Shown piece after piece: positions 8,501 through 18,600 of a stretch of DNA of 64,000 nt. Both the position numbers and the translations under genes were made by a program. The stretch spans positions 1 through 64,000 of the forward strand of contig JAHBXN010000004.1 of the NCBI GenBank assembly GCA_019636475.1, in the 5' to 3' direction. Under the pieces are notes generated by a model that saw nothing but the letters and a program-made list of their open reading frames with translations, had not been told where the DNA came from and did no database searches. The DNA comes from Phycisphaerae bacterium (lineage in GTDB: Bacteria > Planctomycetota > Phycisphaerae > UBA1845 > UTPLA1). Position 1 is the first letter of the stretch. Every line of letters begins with the position of its first letter.

Positions 8501-9401
8501 TCTGCCCGCAAGCGTCCGAATAGTGGAAGTGGGGCCACGGGACGGGCTTCAGAACGAGCCGGAGCAGATTCCGACAGAGCGGAAGCTGGCCTTCATTCGG
8601 GCGCTGGCCGCTTCAGGATTGTCGGAGATCGAGGCGACGTCCTTTGTGAATCCCCGGGCCATTCCGCAGTTGTCCGACGCGGTGGACGTGGCGTCCGCGC
8701 TGCCGTCAATTTCAACATCGGTCCGTTTCTCGGCGCTCGTGCCGAACCAGAAGGGGCTCGAGCGCGCGATCCAGTGCGGCGTCAGCCGCATCGCGGTGTT
8801 CACTGCTGCGTCGGATGAATTCACTCGCAGAAACATCAACATGTCCGTCGATGAATCACTGGTCGTGTTTGAGCCGGTCGTGGTGGCGGCGCGGACCGCC
8901 GGGATGACCGTACGCGGCTACGTCTCGACAGCTTTCGTATGTCCTTACGCCGGAGAGATCGCGAAGGAACGTGTGCTTCAGGTGACGACGCGTCTGCTCG
9001 AAATGGGCTGTGATGAAGTGGCTGTCAGCGACACCATCGGCGCGGCCGTACCGCGAGATATCGATCGCACGATCGATCATCTGCTGAGTTCGGTTTCACC
9101 CCGGCGGATCGCGCTCCATTTGCATGATACCTATGGCACCGCGTTGGCGAATGTCTACGCCGGTCTGCGTCGTGGTGTCTCGACTTTCGATTCGTCGGCC
9201 GGCGGACTGGGTGGCTGCCCTTACGCCAGGGGAGCCTCGGGCAATCTGGCGACGGAAGACCTGGTGTATTTCCTCGATCGAATGGGAATCGACTGCGGAG
9301 TTAATCTGGAAGTTCTGGCAAGTGCTTCGTCGCTGATCGCCGAAGTTCTGGGCCGGAGATTGCCAAGTAAACAATGGCAGCGGCTCACAGCCGCAAACTA
9401 A
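8493..9401 (+). CDS. mvaB: Hydroxymethylglutaryl-CoA lyase
   Basis: This enzyme splits HMG-CoA into acetoacetate and acetyl-CoA at the end of leucine catabolism. It is a TIM-barrel protein of the DRE-metallolyase group: the V-G-P-R-D-G-L-Q-N-E motif with R16/D17 binds metal and substrate, H-L-H-D-T-Y-G at 209-215 provides the His ligands, and G-L-G-G-C-P-Y at 239-245 contains the catalytic cysteine (C242) specific to HMG-CoA lyase. At 302 residues it has normal length. It overlaps the biotin carrier gene upstream and is followed by a strong terminator, so it closes a short operon. Confidence 0.93.
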   Translation: MADLPASVRIVEVGPRDGLQNEPEQIPTERKLAFIRALAASGLSEIEATSFVNPRAIPQLSDAVDVASALPSISTSVRFSALVPNQKGLERAIQCGVSRIAVFTAASDEFTRRNINMSVDESLVVFEPVVVAARTAGMTVRGYVSTAFVCPYAGEIAKERVLQVTTRLLEMGCDEVAVSDTIGAAVPRDIDRTIDHLLSSVSPRRIALHLHDTYGTALANVYAGLRRGVSTFDSSAGGLGGCPYARGASGNLATEDLVYFLDRMGIDCGVNLEVLASASSLIAEVLGRRLPSKQWQRLTAAN

Positions 9402-9459
9402 GCTGGTGCCGCGCCGGGATCCGGGATTCGAACGGTCAGTGGCGAATTAGTCCAACGAA

Positions 9460-9492
9460 AAAGGCCGCCGCGATCCAGTCGCGGCGGCCTTT
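9460..9492. terminator. Bidirectional rho-independent terminator
   Basis: Perfect 14-bp arms AAAGGCCGCCGCGA / TCGCGGCGGCCTTT flank a 5-base loop, with A residues before and T residues after. It lies between the convergent HMG-CoA lyase and PEP-CTERM genes and can serve both. Confidence 0.9.
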
Positions 9493-9523
9493 GCATGATG
9501 AGTGAGTATTGGTTGCTCGCGAA

Positions 9524-10243
9524 TTAGCGCGTCTTGCGTCGAAGTACGAACACGCTGCCGAGAACCAGAAGAGACATCGTCGTCGGCTCCGGAACGATCA
9601 CGAACACGCTGTTAACGGTCGCTTGGTCGCCCGGCGAAAGCGTGAAGCTATGATCAATGCCGATGTTATTGAGGAAGGCGACGTTTGGGCCTGCCTCAGG
9701 ACCATAGTTCAGGTTATCGCTGGTCGCGAACGGCGGAGGATTGGACAGGGTGTAGGGATCATCGAACAGCGTCCGGACGCCGACGCCGTTGACCTTCGCC
9801 GTGTAAATCGACGAACCGGAAGTGGCCGACATGGTCATGCCGCCGGAAGCGTTCGCATCAACGACTGAAATTGCAGAGCCACCAGAAATGGTGGTGCTTC
9901 CGCCCGTCGCAAACGCGGTCGGCATCAGGACGTTCAGCGAGTAGGTTTGCGTCACGCCCGTGTTGTTGGTCACCGCAAATACGCCGGCAACCACCGGATC
10001 CGCGTTGAAGTAAACGTTTGACCAGGTAAGCGTCCACCCGCTGGTGGATTGGCTTCCATCCGGTACCGAATACTCAGGCGAACCATCGGTCGAACCGGGT
10101 ATCGGAAGCGTCCAACTGTTCCCCGAACCCCAGCTCAAGGTGATGGTCGCGCCTTGGAATGCATTGGACTCATCGGCTCGCGCGACCGATCCGATCGATA
10201 CGAGGGCAATCGCGGCGACTGCGAGTAGCTTTCTATACGACAT
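9524..10243 (-). CDS. PEP-CTERM sorting domain protein
   Basis: A 239-residue secreted protein with a signal peptide (residues 1-24, ending in V-A-R-A-D) and a typical C-terminal sorting signal: V-P-E-P-T, a hydrophobic helix L-L-V-L-G-S-V-F-V-L and a basic tail R-R-K-T-R. Such tails are recognised and cut by an exosortase in the inner membrane, after which the protein goes to the extracellular matrix. The body is Ser, Thr, Gly and Asn-rich with one cysteine-free beta-type domain and no named fold. The start at 10243 has GGAGAGGA 8 bases upstream; a longer frame to 10297 lacks this. The exosortase itself is not in the window, but an exopolysaccharide locus of the matching type begins 5 kb away. 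Confidence 0.88.
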   Translation of the reverse strand: MSYRKLLAVAAIALVSIGSVARADESNAFQGATITLSWGSGNSWTLPIPGSTDGSPEYSVPDGSQSTSGWTLTWSNVYFNADPVVAGVFAVTNNTGVTQTYSLNVLMPTAFATGGSTTISGGSAISVVDANASGGMTMSATSGSSIYTAKVNGVGVRTLFDDPYTLSNPPPFATSDNLNYGPEAGPNVAFLNNIGIDHSFTLSPGDQATVNSVFVIVPEPTTMSLLVLGSVFVLRRKTR

Positions 10244-10366
10244 GGTTTCGTTCCTCTCCACTACCTGGTGCCACAGTCCTGACATCATCCTGGGCATCCC
10301 TTTCCGTCTTTTCTGCCTGAAGCGACTGGCCCGAGCCGAATCGCTTCTTTCCCTTACCAGACGTAA

Positions 10367-10395
10367 AGATTATCGCGGTCGCCCCGTAAAATCAA
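10367..10395 (-). promoter_or_regulatory. Candidate promoter of the PEP-CTERM gene
   Basis: TTGATT (10390-10395) and TAATCT (10367-10372) on the minus strand have exactly 17 bp between them, about 125 bases upstream of the start codon. The -35 lies within a small inverted repeat, GTAAAA / TTTTAC (10386-10404), that might be an operator. Confidence 0.4.
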
Positions 10396-10404
10396 GGCTT
10401 TTAC

Positions 10405-10689
10405 CCGGAATCGCGATTCTTAATGTATTGCAAATAATGTGCTTACACGCACACAGGGGTGCGGCCCCATGCGCTCGGACCGCGCAATTTTGCACACTCC
10501 AGTTGATGCGATTTTTGGTGTTTTTGATCGCGAATTTGATGACCAGAATACCGCCCAACTCGTCGCGCAGGCGGCGAAAATTGCGATTCCGATCGACCCA
10601 CCGGCGCCACAAGACCGAGACACGACCAATAATAACGACGTTTCGAACAAATCTGGCACGTCGCCAGCCAATACAAGCCTCCACCCACC
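10405..10689. other. Intergenic region between the PEP-CTERM gene and mtnA
   Basis: Together with the promoter region this makes about 446 bases without a supported gene. I found no RNA gene, terminator or conserved frame in it. Confidence 0.35.
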
Positions 10690-11844
10690 TCACCTTCCAG
10701 TCAGCACGTCCCGCACCTGCTCCCTCCCAACCGGGCTGATAATTCCGCGTTCCGTGATGATTCCGGCGATTAATTTGGCGGGTGTCACGTCGAAAGCGGG
10801 CGTGTGGCATGGCACATCGGCGGGGGCGATTTGGACTCCGCCGAGTTGACGAATTTCCGAGGCATCGCGATTTTCGATCGGGATTTGCGTGCCGGCCTGG
10901 AGCGAAAGATCGAATGTTGAGCTCGGCGCCGCGACATATACGGGAATGTCGTGAGCCTGTGCCATGATGGCGACACCGTATGTTCCGATCTTGTTTGCCA
11001 CATCGCCGTTCGCCGCGATGCGGTCAGCTCCGACGATCACCAGATCGACAAGCCGGTCACGCATCACAATCGCCGCGGTGTTGTCGCAGATGAGTGTCAC
11101 GTCGATTCCCGCCCGATGCAATTCCCACGCGGTCAGCCGGGCGCCCTGAAGCAGCGGCCGCGTTTCATCGGCGTAGACTCGAAATTTCCGGCCCTTCTCG
11201 TGCGCGGCATACATGACGGCCAGCGCAGTGCCGTATTCGCTCGTCGCGAGCGCGCCCGCATTGCAATGCGTCAGCACGCCGCCTCCTTCGGGAATCAGGT
11301 GTTCGCCGTGCCGGCCGATGGCTCTGCACATTGCCGCATCCTCGTCGCGAACGCGATGGGCCTCCGCAAGGAGTGCCATTCGTGCGGCATTCGCGGGCCT
11401 GCCGCGCAGTTCCGACGCGCAGCGGCGCATTCGATCGATCGCCCAGAAGAGATTGACCGCGGTGGGGCGGCTGGTGGCGAGGTAGTCGGCCGCCTTGTTG
11501 AAGGCGTCGTGCCAATTCACATCGGTCGGCCTGGCCGCATCCAACGCGACGATCAGGCCGTACGCCGCCGCGACGCCGATGGCCGGCGCGCCGCGGACCT
11601 GAAGGGACTTTATCGCATGCCACACATCTTCGGCGGTGCGGCATGTGACATGGGCCAATTCGCCGGGAAGCCGAGTTTGATCGATGAGTTCGAGCGCGCC
11701 CGCCGGCTGGATGGTCTCATTCCACCAGAGCGGCCGGAGAGGTTGAGCGGGCAAATGTACAGACTGTGATTTGCAGGCAGTTGAATTCAAGGCGATCCCC
11801 TCATTCACTGACAGGAAGCGGATGTCATGGCGGTCGTCGGGCAC
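10690..11844 (-). CDS. mtnA: S-methyl-5-thioribose-1-phosphate isomerase
   Basis: This enzyme isomerises methylthioribose-1-phosphate to methylthioribulose-1-phosphate in the methionine salvage pathway. It belongs to the eIF2B alpha/beta/delta-like family. The catalytic cysteine is in T-H-C-N-A-G (C194 in the long form) and the catalytic aspartate is in G-A-D-R-I-A-A-N-G (D274). R-G-A-P-A-I-G at 84-90 is the usual substrate motif. The given start is GTG at 11844; family members begin only about 10 residues before the L-R-P-L-W-W segment, so an internal start near 11790 with GAGGGG ahead of it is also possible. No other salvage gene lies nearby. Confidence 0.93.
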   Translation of the reverse strand: MPDDRHDIRFLSVNEGIALNSTACKSQSVHLPAQPLRPLWWNETIQPAGALELIDQTRLPGELAHVTCRTAEDVWHAIKSLQVRGAPAIGVAAAYGLIVALDAARPTDVNWHDAFNKAADYLATSRPTAVNLFWAIDRMRRCASELRGRPANAARMALLAEAHRVRDEDAAMCRAIGRHGEHLIPEGGGVLTHCNAGALATSEYGTALAVMYAAHEKGRKFRVYADETRPLLQGARLTAWELHRAGIDVTLICDNTAAIVMRDRLVDLVIVGADRIAANGDVANKIGTYGVAIMAQAHDIPVYVAAPSSTFDLSLQAGTQIPIENRDASEIRQLGGVQIAPADVPCHTPAFDVTPAKLIAGIITERGIISPVGREQVRDVLTGR

Positions 11845-11876
11845 GAACCGGGTTTGGCGGAGCGATCGACCAAGGG

Positions 11877-12335
11877 CTATTCGATCTCGACCATCATTTC
11901 GACCTCGACGGCCGCATCGAGCGGCAATTCATTGGCGCCGACGGCTGCCCGGACGTGTCTTCCGGATTCGCCGAACAGCTCGATCATCAAGTCGCTTGCG
12001 CCGTTTGCAACCTTCGGCTGAGCGGTGAAGCCCGGCGCGCTATTGACCCAGACTCCGAGACGGACGATTCGTTTGATTCGATCGACGCCTCCGGCAACCT
12101 CCGCAGCAATGGCGAGCCCCGCGAGCGCGCACTGTCTTGCGGCGGCCTGAGCCTGCTCGATTGTCACGTCGCGTCCGACCTTGCCGGCCAGTGTGATCAC
12201 GCCGTCCTTGATCGGTATCTGCCCGCTGACCATGACTGTGTTTCCAACTCTGATGCCGGGGATATACGACGCGACCGGCGGAGTCGGCTTTGGAAGCGTG
12301 ATCCCGAGTTGTGCGAGTTTCTGTGAAGGCTTCAT
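11877..12335 (-). CDS. RidA/YjgF family protein
   Basis: A 152-residue member of the RidA (YjgF/YER057c/UK114) family, which hydrolyses reactive enamine/imine intermediates from PLP enzymes. The order of strands and helices fits the longer branch of the family: V-M-V-S-G-Q-I-P, then [14 protein letters not shown], then [11 protein letters not shown], and finally [19 protein letters not shown]. The usual catalytic Arg seems to be the R of R-A-A-V-G. The frame is open to 12554, but the family begins at the ATG at 12335. It lies 32 bp upstream of mtnA on the same strand, so co-transcription is likely. Confidence 0.88.
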   Translation of the reverse strand: MKPSQKLAQLGITLPKPTPPVASYIPGIRVGNTVMVSGQIPIKDGVITLAGKVGRDVTIEQAQAAARQCALAGLAIAAEVAGGVDRIKRIVRLGVWVNSAPGFTAQPKVANGASDLMIELFGESGRHVRAAVGANELPLDAAVEVEMMVEIE

Positions 12336-12399
12336 GATCGTGCACTCGCTCGCAAGCTTTTCGGCCGGCTGCTGTCCGGCAGATCCGTGGGCGGCTGTG

Positions 12400-13449
12400 T
12401 CAAGCGGATGACTCGTCCGACGTGCCAGGCATTTCGGCGGCCTTGAGTATGGCGTCCACATCGATTTCGGTCCTGATCGCATCCAGCTCTGCCGCGGCCT
12501 GCGGGTCGATCTCTTCGTCGAATTCGAGCCCGGTAATGAGCGGCATTTCCGCATTAGCGGCAGGGACGGCGGAACGGCTCATGGTCGCGGATTCGACTTC
12601 CAAAGCCTCGTCCGCGCCGTCATTCCCGCCAATCGGCCCGGCCGGCGCGACGGATTCAATTTCATGACCGAGGACGGCGGTCTCGAAGGCTTCGCCCCAT
12701 TCGGCACCCACCGAGATCGGCTCGGCTGAGAGGAGCTTGACGACAATCGGCGAGGCCGGATGCTCCTGAGTCACGCGAACTCGCGATTGTCGCATGAGCT
12801 CGAGCAGGGCGAGGAAAAGGCCGATCATCTCGGGCTTTCTCCGGCCCGCGAATATTCGATCAAAGGTCAATTCGCCTCCTTCGCGGTCGATCTGGTCCAC
12901 GATGTCGGCAGCATGGAGGGAGATGGGGGTGTCGTCGAAGATGACGTCGTGTGTGACGTTGGCTGCTCCGATCGCGGTCATCACGCGGTTGAAAGCGGCG
13001 ACGAGATCCCAGATCTGCACGTCGTCCAGATCGACTTCGGACGGATCCTTTGCTCGGAGCTTCGCGGGAACCCGGGGCCATCGCATGGCCTGCCGGTCGG
13101 CCGCTTCCTGCAATTCGAAGGAGGCGTCCTTGAACTTCTTGTATTCGAGCAACTGCTTCACGAGTTCGAGTCGCGGGTCCGTCAGGTCGTCGTCGTCGGT
13201 CATGTCGTCGGCCGGCGGCCGGGGCAGGAGGAGACGTGATTTCAATTCCATCAGAATCGTGGCCATCACGAGGAATTCGCCGGCCACGTTCGGGTCGATC
13301 ACCTTAAGCATGCTGACGTAGTCGCAATACTGGCGGGTGATGTGCGCCACGGGGAGATTGTGCAGGTCGATCTCGTCACGTTTGATGAGATAGAGCAGCA
13401 GCTCCATCGGTCCTGAATAGGTTTCGGTCTGAATGCGGTACTCATCCAT
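12400..13449 (-). CDS. scpA: Segregation and condensation protein A
   Basis: ScpA is the kleisin subunit that joins SMC and ScpB in chromosome condensation. The N-terminal region has the typical Y-S-G-P-M-E-L-L-L-Y-L-I-K-R-D-E-I-D-L pattern (kleisin SMC-neck contact), followed by A-G-E-F-L-V-M-A-T-I-L-M-E-L-K-S-R-L-L-L-P at about 60-80. Residues 150-240 hold the ScpB-binding and winged-helix parts. After residue 250 there is an acidic, Ala/Glu-rich extension of about 100 residues that ordinary ScpA (about 250 residues) lacks. The gene heads a minus-strand run with RidA and MtnA; scpB is not nearby. Confidence 0.92.
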   Translation of the reverse strand: MDEYRIQTETYSGPMELLLYLIKRDEIDLHNLPVAHITRQYCDYVSMLKVIDPNVAGEFLVMATILMELKSRLLLPRPPADDMTDDDDLTDPRLELVKQLLEYKKFKDASFELQEAADRQAMRWPRVPAKLRAKDPSEVDLDDVQIWDLVAAFNRVMTAIGAANVTHDVIFDDTPISLHAADIVDQIDREGGELTFDRIFAGRRKPEMIGLFLALLELMRQSRVRVTQEHPASPIVVKLLSAEPISVGAEWGEAFETAVLGHEIESVAPAGPIGGNDGADEALEVESATMSRSAVPAANAEMPLITGLEFDEEIDPQAAAELDAIRTEIDVDAILKAAEMPGTSDESSA

Positions 13450-13509
13450 GATGTCGGGATTCTACTCACCTCCGGCATCGGCGGCGAGCGTGTAATCGCG
13501 TCCGAGGAC

Positions 13510-13551
13510 ACGGAATTCACGGGACGGAATTCACGGGACGGAATTCACGGG
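13510..13551. repeat. Three perfect tandem copies of a 14-bp unit
   Basis: The unit ACGGAATTCACGGG is repeated three times without a mismatch in the gap between scpA and the peroxidase gene. It contains the palindrome GAATTC. No protein frame or known site explains it. Confidence 0.9.
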
Positions 13552-13693
13552 GGAGAATTTGAAGGTGGAAAGTCCGTCGCCGGAAATATTTCGGTTGCGT
13601 GTGCGTTAAGCGTCTCGGTTCGTCCGGTATCCATGCCTCAGGATCGTTCATTCAGAATCGAGTCGTGATAGACTGTTTCAACAGGAGAATCCA

Positions 13694-15532
13694 GTGATGT
13701 ATCGCGCTGCGTGTCGCCGATTTCTGATCGTAACCGCGTTTGTGAGTGCGGCTTCGCCGGCCTCCTCCGTGATCGGGCAACCTCCTCCGCCACCGTTGCC
13801 GCCTCTCCCCCCGGTGCCGGTGCCGGCGCAGAATCCGATTACGGAGCCGAAGCGCGTTCTTGGAAAAATCCTCTTCTGGGATGAGCAACTCTCAAGCGAC
13901 AACTCGATCGCATGCGGCACCTGCCACAAGCCCGGCTTCGGCGGGACCGATCCGCGTGTCGCGCGGAATCCCGGTCTCGACGGCAATCTGAACACGCCGG
14001 ACGACATCTTCGCATCGCCGGGCGTCGTACTTTGCGACCAGGATCAGGACTTCAAAGCCGACGACATCTTTGGCTTCCAGCGTCAGATCACGCCAAGGGC
14101 GGCCAATCCGGCGATCATGGCCATGTTCGCGCCCGAGATTTTCTGGGACGGTCGTGCCCGTTCGACGTTTGTCAATCCCGAGACCGGTTCGGTCAGCATC
14201 CCGACGGGCGGCGCTCTGGAGAGTCAGGCTGTCGGGCCGATCCTCAGCGAGGTGGAGATGGGCCATGAAGGCCGCGACTGGGCCCAGATTGCGGCGAAAC
14301 TCGCCATCGCCAGGCCGATGGTGCTGGCAGAGGCGCTTCCTTCCGACATCAGTTCGGCGTTGCTGGCCCATCCGACCTATCCTGGCCTGTTCCAATCCGC
14401 CTTCGGTGACTCGGCCATAACGGCGGAGCGGATCGCGTTCGCGATCGCGACCTACGAGCGGACGCTGATACCCAATGAGACGCCCTGGGATCGTTTCAAC
14501 GCGGGTCAGGCAGGCGCGATGACACAGCAACAGATTCAAGGATTCAACGTGCTTCAGGGATCGCCCTGCGTCGCCTGCCATACGGCGCCGCAGTTCACGA
14601 ACAACTCGTTCCAGAACATCGGAATTCGCCCGGTTGCCGAGGACCGCGGCCGGCAGAATGTCACGGGGCTTGCGGTGGACCGTGGCCGCTTCAAGGTTCC
14701 GACACTCCGAAATGTCGGATTGAAGCCGACTTTCATGCACAACGGCGTGTTCAGTACGCTTCAGCAGGTCATCGGCTTCTATGCCAATCCTGCGGCACAG
14801 TTTCCCGATAACAAGTCGCCGCTCCTGCCCATTGGACTGCCGCCTCAGGCGGTTGGGGCCGTCATTGATTTCCTGTCCAACGGTCTGACCGATCCGCGAG
14901 TCCGTGACGAGCAATTTCCATTTGACCGGCCGCGACTTCAAGGTGACAACACCGTGCCCAATCCGCGGTTGATCGGCGGGGCGGTCGCCGGGAGCGGGGG
15001 ACGGGTTCCGCAGATGATTGCGGTGAGTCCGCCCAACGTCATGAATCTCGATTTCAAGGTGGGCGTCGCCAATGCGCTGGGCGGGGCCCAGGCGTATGTC
15101 GCGTGGTCGGAATCGCCGCCGGTCAATGGTCAACTGGTTGGCGCGACGTTACACGGACCGATCAGCCTGCCGGGCGACGGACCGGGAGCCGGCTTCGCGA
15201 CATGGAAGCAGCCGATCGACGAAACCATCATCGAGATGTGCAGCGCCTACGTGCAGTGGCAGATCGTCGATCCGGCGGCAATCGGCGGGTTCGCCAAGAG
15301 TCCGATTGCGCACCTTCGAATGGTGCCGTATCTCTGCGCATCGGGCGATATGAACTGCGATGGATCGCACGACGGGCTGGATGTCGAGGCATTTCTGGAT
15401 GCCGTGACCGATCCTGCGTCGTTCGGCACGACCTATGAAGGCTGCGCCATCAGCGAGGGGGATTTCAACGCGGACGGCGTGGTCAATCTCGCTGATCTAC
15501 CGTCGTTCGCATGGGCGCTCGTCAAGGGATGA
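13694..15532 (+). CDS. Di-heme cytochrome c peroxidase/MauG-family protein with dockerin-like tail
   Basis: A 612-residue exported protein. A signal peptide (1-28) is followed by a Pro-rich linker (P-P-P-P-P-L-P-P-L-P-P). The di-heme peroxidase/MauG region begins with L-G-K-I-L-F-W-D and has two heme sites, C-G-T-C-H (74-78) and C-V-A-C-H (292-296). It should reduce peroxide or oxidise a partner in the periplasm. At the C-terminus (about 553-612) two EF-hand-like loops, G-D-M-N-C-D-G-S-H-D-G-L-D and G-D-F-N-A-D-G-V-V-N-L-A-D, form a type I dockerin-like domain that binds calcium. The start is GTG 13694 or ATG 13697, both served by AGGAG. Confidence 0.88.
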   Translation: MMYRAACRRFLIVTAFVSAASPASSVIGQPPPPPLPPLPPVPVPAQNPITEPKRVLGKILFWDEQLSSDNSIACGTCHKPGFGGTDPRVARNPGLDGNLNTPDDIFASPGVVLCDQDQDFKADDIFGFQRQITPRAANPAIMAMFAPEIFWDGRARSTFVNPETGSVSIPTGGALESQAVGPILSEVEMGHEGRDWAQIAAKLAIARPMVLAEALPSDISSALLAHPTYPGLFQSAFGDSAITAERIAFAIATYERTLIPNETPWDRFNAGQAGAMTQQQIQGFNVLQGSPCVACHTAPQFTNNSFQNIGIRPVAEDRGRQNVTGLAVDRGRFKVPTLRNVGLKPTFMHNGVFSTLQQVIGFYANPAAQFPDNKSPLLPIGLPPQAVGAVIDFLSNGLTDPRVRDEQFPFDRPRLQGDNTVPNPRLIGGAVAGSGGRVPQMIAVSPPNVMNLDFKVGVANALGGAQAYVAWSESPPVNGQLVGATLHGPISLPGDGPGAGFATWKQPIDETIIEMCSAYVQWQIVDPAAIGGFAKSPIAHLRMVPYLCASGDMNCDGSHDGLDVEAFLDAVTDPASFGTTYEGCAISEGDFNADGVVNLADLPSFAWALVKG

Positions 15533-15615
15533 GATGACAAGCGTCGCGGGAATGCGATGCGCTGGTCCGCGCCCGCGCCGTCGAGGCTTGCAGCGATGGC
15601 AGCGCTGTCGCGGGA

Positions 15616-18600
15616 CTATGAACCCGCTTTCGGAATGTGCTTGATCAGCGCCTCTTCGCCGATCATTTCCTTCAACCAGTTGTTGATCTTCTGGCTATTC
15701 TGAACGAGTTGTCCGAGCGAGCCTGCCGTCGCAGTCAGTTTCGAGTGCATCGATGCCGACGGGGCTGCTCCCGGTTGCCCGGCATGGTCGGCCGCCGGCT
15801 CGGTTCTCAATTCATCGGCCGGCTCGTCGACCACATCGAGGATTGATGAATTCCGATTGCCAATCGACCGCGATCCTACCTTGTCGGCTGCGCGCACGCT
15901 GATGCGGTCGGCCTGCGTCCTGGTGCCGCGATCGACGACGGCGCTGGTCGCTGCACCGCTTTCGGATCGTGAATTCGGGCGGGGCGGCCGGTTCCTGGGG
16001 CTGTTTACATTCGCGGCCGGAGCCTGCCGCATTCGGGCGCCGGGCGTCTCGCGATCGAAGGTTCCGTCGCTTGCATCGAGCGCGGCGCGAAGCGATTCAA
16101 TTTCATGGGGTACGGTTCGGACTATGTCATCGACCTGACCGAGTCGGCCGCGAAGGCGTTCAATCCGGGCATCCATCGTGCCGTAGAGCTGACGAATGAT
16201 GCCAACGAGTTGGCCGAGACGCTCGGTATGCCGCTTCAGCAGATCGACCTTGTCGTCGGCCCTGGATGCGGCTTCATCCAACGCGGACTTGTTCTGTTCG
16301 GCTCGAGCCTCGGTGGTGGCGAGTTGTTTGACAATGGTTGAAATCTTGCGTGACATGGAGGTCAGTGCCTCGGCCTGTCGGCGTGCCTCGTCCACCAGTT
16401 CCCGGGGCATGGAGAGCAATGTCTCAGACCTGGCTTGTGCGGCCTGAGCCTGCCGGATGAGTTCCTCGGCCTGTGTCTGCGCGTTCTGATGTGATGCGAC
16501 CGACTTCGAGGAGAGCTGTTCGACCGATTCCCTGGCTTCAGCGAGATCAATCCGTGCGGCCGCGAGCTGCTGGCGCATCTGATCGGTCTCGGATGTGATT
16601 CGCGTGCGGAGTGATTGCACTTCGTCTCGAACTGCGGCGGTGGTTGATTCTGCCTTGTGAAGCAGGGACTCGGCCTGCGTGCGAAAGCCCTCGGCGGCGG
16701 TCTGTGCCTGAAGCAGCAACCGGGACGCGGATTCATTCAGCGTTTCGGCGCCGGAGTGCGCCCTGGCGAGCAGCTCATCGGCGTGTCCGCGGAGGGCGGC
16801 TGCGCCGCACTGCACCTGGTCGAGCAGCTTGGCGGCATTGTGTCGCATCCTCTCGCCGCTTTCCTCGACCTGCTGTCGGATCAGAGCGAGCCGCTTGAAG
16901 TTCGCGTCTGCGTCATGCTGCACCTGTTCGCGGAGGCCGCTGATCTGGCCTGTGACGTGCTCTCCGGTTCGCTGGATCAACTCGGCCTGCGATTTCGCCG
17001 ATGCCGCGATGTCGTCACTGACGACGAGCATTTCGCGCCGCAAACGATCCGCTCTTTCGGTCATCTGCAGGAGGCATTCACGTACTTCCGCCAGTCCATC
17101 CCTGGTTTGCTGGCGCAGTGCCGAGGTCGCGCGTTCCGAATCTGTGACGGATCTTTCCGCCTCATCGCGTGAAACAAGCAGGCGTTCGGCGATTTCCACC
17201 GCAGCGGAATCCGCCTGTTGATGGATGTCGAGGAGCTTCTGCGACGAATCAGCAAGCAGTGTCTCAAAGTCGCGGGCGGCGGTGTCCAATCTGGATCTCG
17301 CGGCTTCCTTGAGCAGGCCGATCTCGTTGCGCATCGTGGAAGTTGTTTCGTCAGCCTGCCGGCTGAGGGACGCGACCTGTGCGCGAGTCCCTTCGACCGC
17401 GGCTCGATTACGCTCGACCAGCGACGCGACTTCCTTCTGTGCGGCGCCGACTTCCTGGGCGAAACGGGCCTGGCACTCGCGCACACGGGCATCGGCGAGA
17501 GTGACGGCGTTTTCCAGCTCGCTGGAAATGCGAGCGGCTGACTGGCTTGCGATGTTGAGTTCGGCTTGCAGGGCGCGGACGCGCGCTTCGGCGTCGGTGT
17601 GTGCATTGTCAATGCGAAGGTCAATCGCATTGACCAGTTCATCGGCCCGCTGCACGGCGGTCTTCCGGTGTTCGGCAATTGCTGAATCCAGTGCCGCCCG
17701 CGCGTCCTCGAAGCGCGTCTGGAAATCGACCTTGATGGCCGCGGCATCGCTGGAGAGTCGCGCGATCTCCGAGCGATTTCGGACCAGAGTGGAGTCGAGC
17801 GATTCCTGCACCGAGGCCAGTTCGCCTGTGGCATGTTGCAGTATGGATTGAAGCTGTTCGCGAGACTGATCGGCGGCCTGTCGGGCGTCGGCCAGCTTCG
17901 TGGTGATTTCTCCGAGCGTGGCGATGCCGTCCGCCACGCGGGATTGGAGAATTTCTTCCGCTTTTTTGGTTTGTGCATCGGCACGGGCTCGCATTTCACC
18001 AAGGAGGCTGATGCACTGCTGTCGAGTGGATGTGAGCAATTCGTCGGCCTGTTTGAGCAACTGCGTGGCACGCACGCGATTGCCCTCCGCCTCGGCGACG
18101 AGTTGATCTCGAACGACTGTCAAGCCGGTCGCGGCACTCTTGATTCGTTCTTCCGCGGCGATCGACAGATCGGCGATTCGATTTTGAACCGTATCGACGC
18201 GCGTGCGCAGTTCGTTGGAGAATTGCTCGGCTTCGGCGGCCGCCGATTCGGCACGGGCAGTGGTGCGATCGCGAGCCGCCTGAATCTGCTCGACCACCTC
18301 CCATGCCTGCTTCTTGAGCAGCGTTCGAATCTCTTCCTGTTCGGCATCCAGTTTTGAGTTTCGTTCGCGTGCGGCCGCAATTGCTTCTTCAAACGCGGAC
18401 CGCAGCGTGCTGATCTCCGATTGATGCCGCTGTTCCATTTCAACGGCTCGCTCATCGGCCGCCGTGATTTTGTTTTCGAAGTTCCGGATCAGGGCTGCAA
18501 GCCGATTTTGCATGTCGGCCGTCTCGTCGCGAGTCGTGGCGACCAACGACCTCGCCTCTTCCACGAACTGAGCGGTCGTGCCGGCGGCCTTGTCGAGCGT

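Noticed and set aside
9405-9440. tRNA-like T-loop GTTCGAATC on the minus strand near 9429
   Set aside because: The flanking bases do not pair as a T-arm and no acceptor or anticodon arm can be formed.
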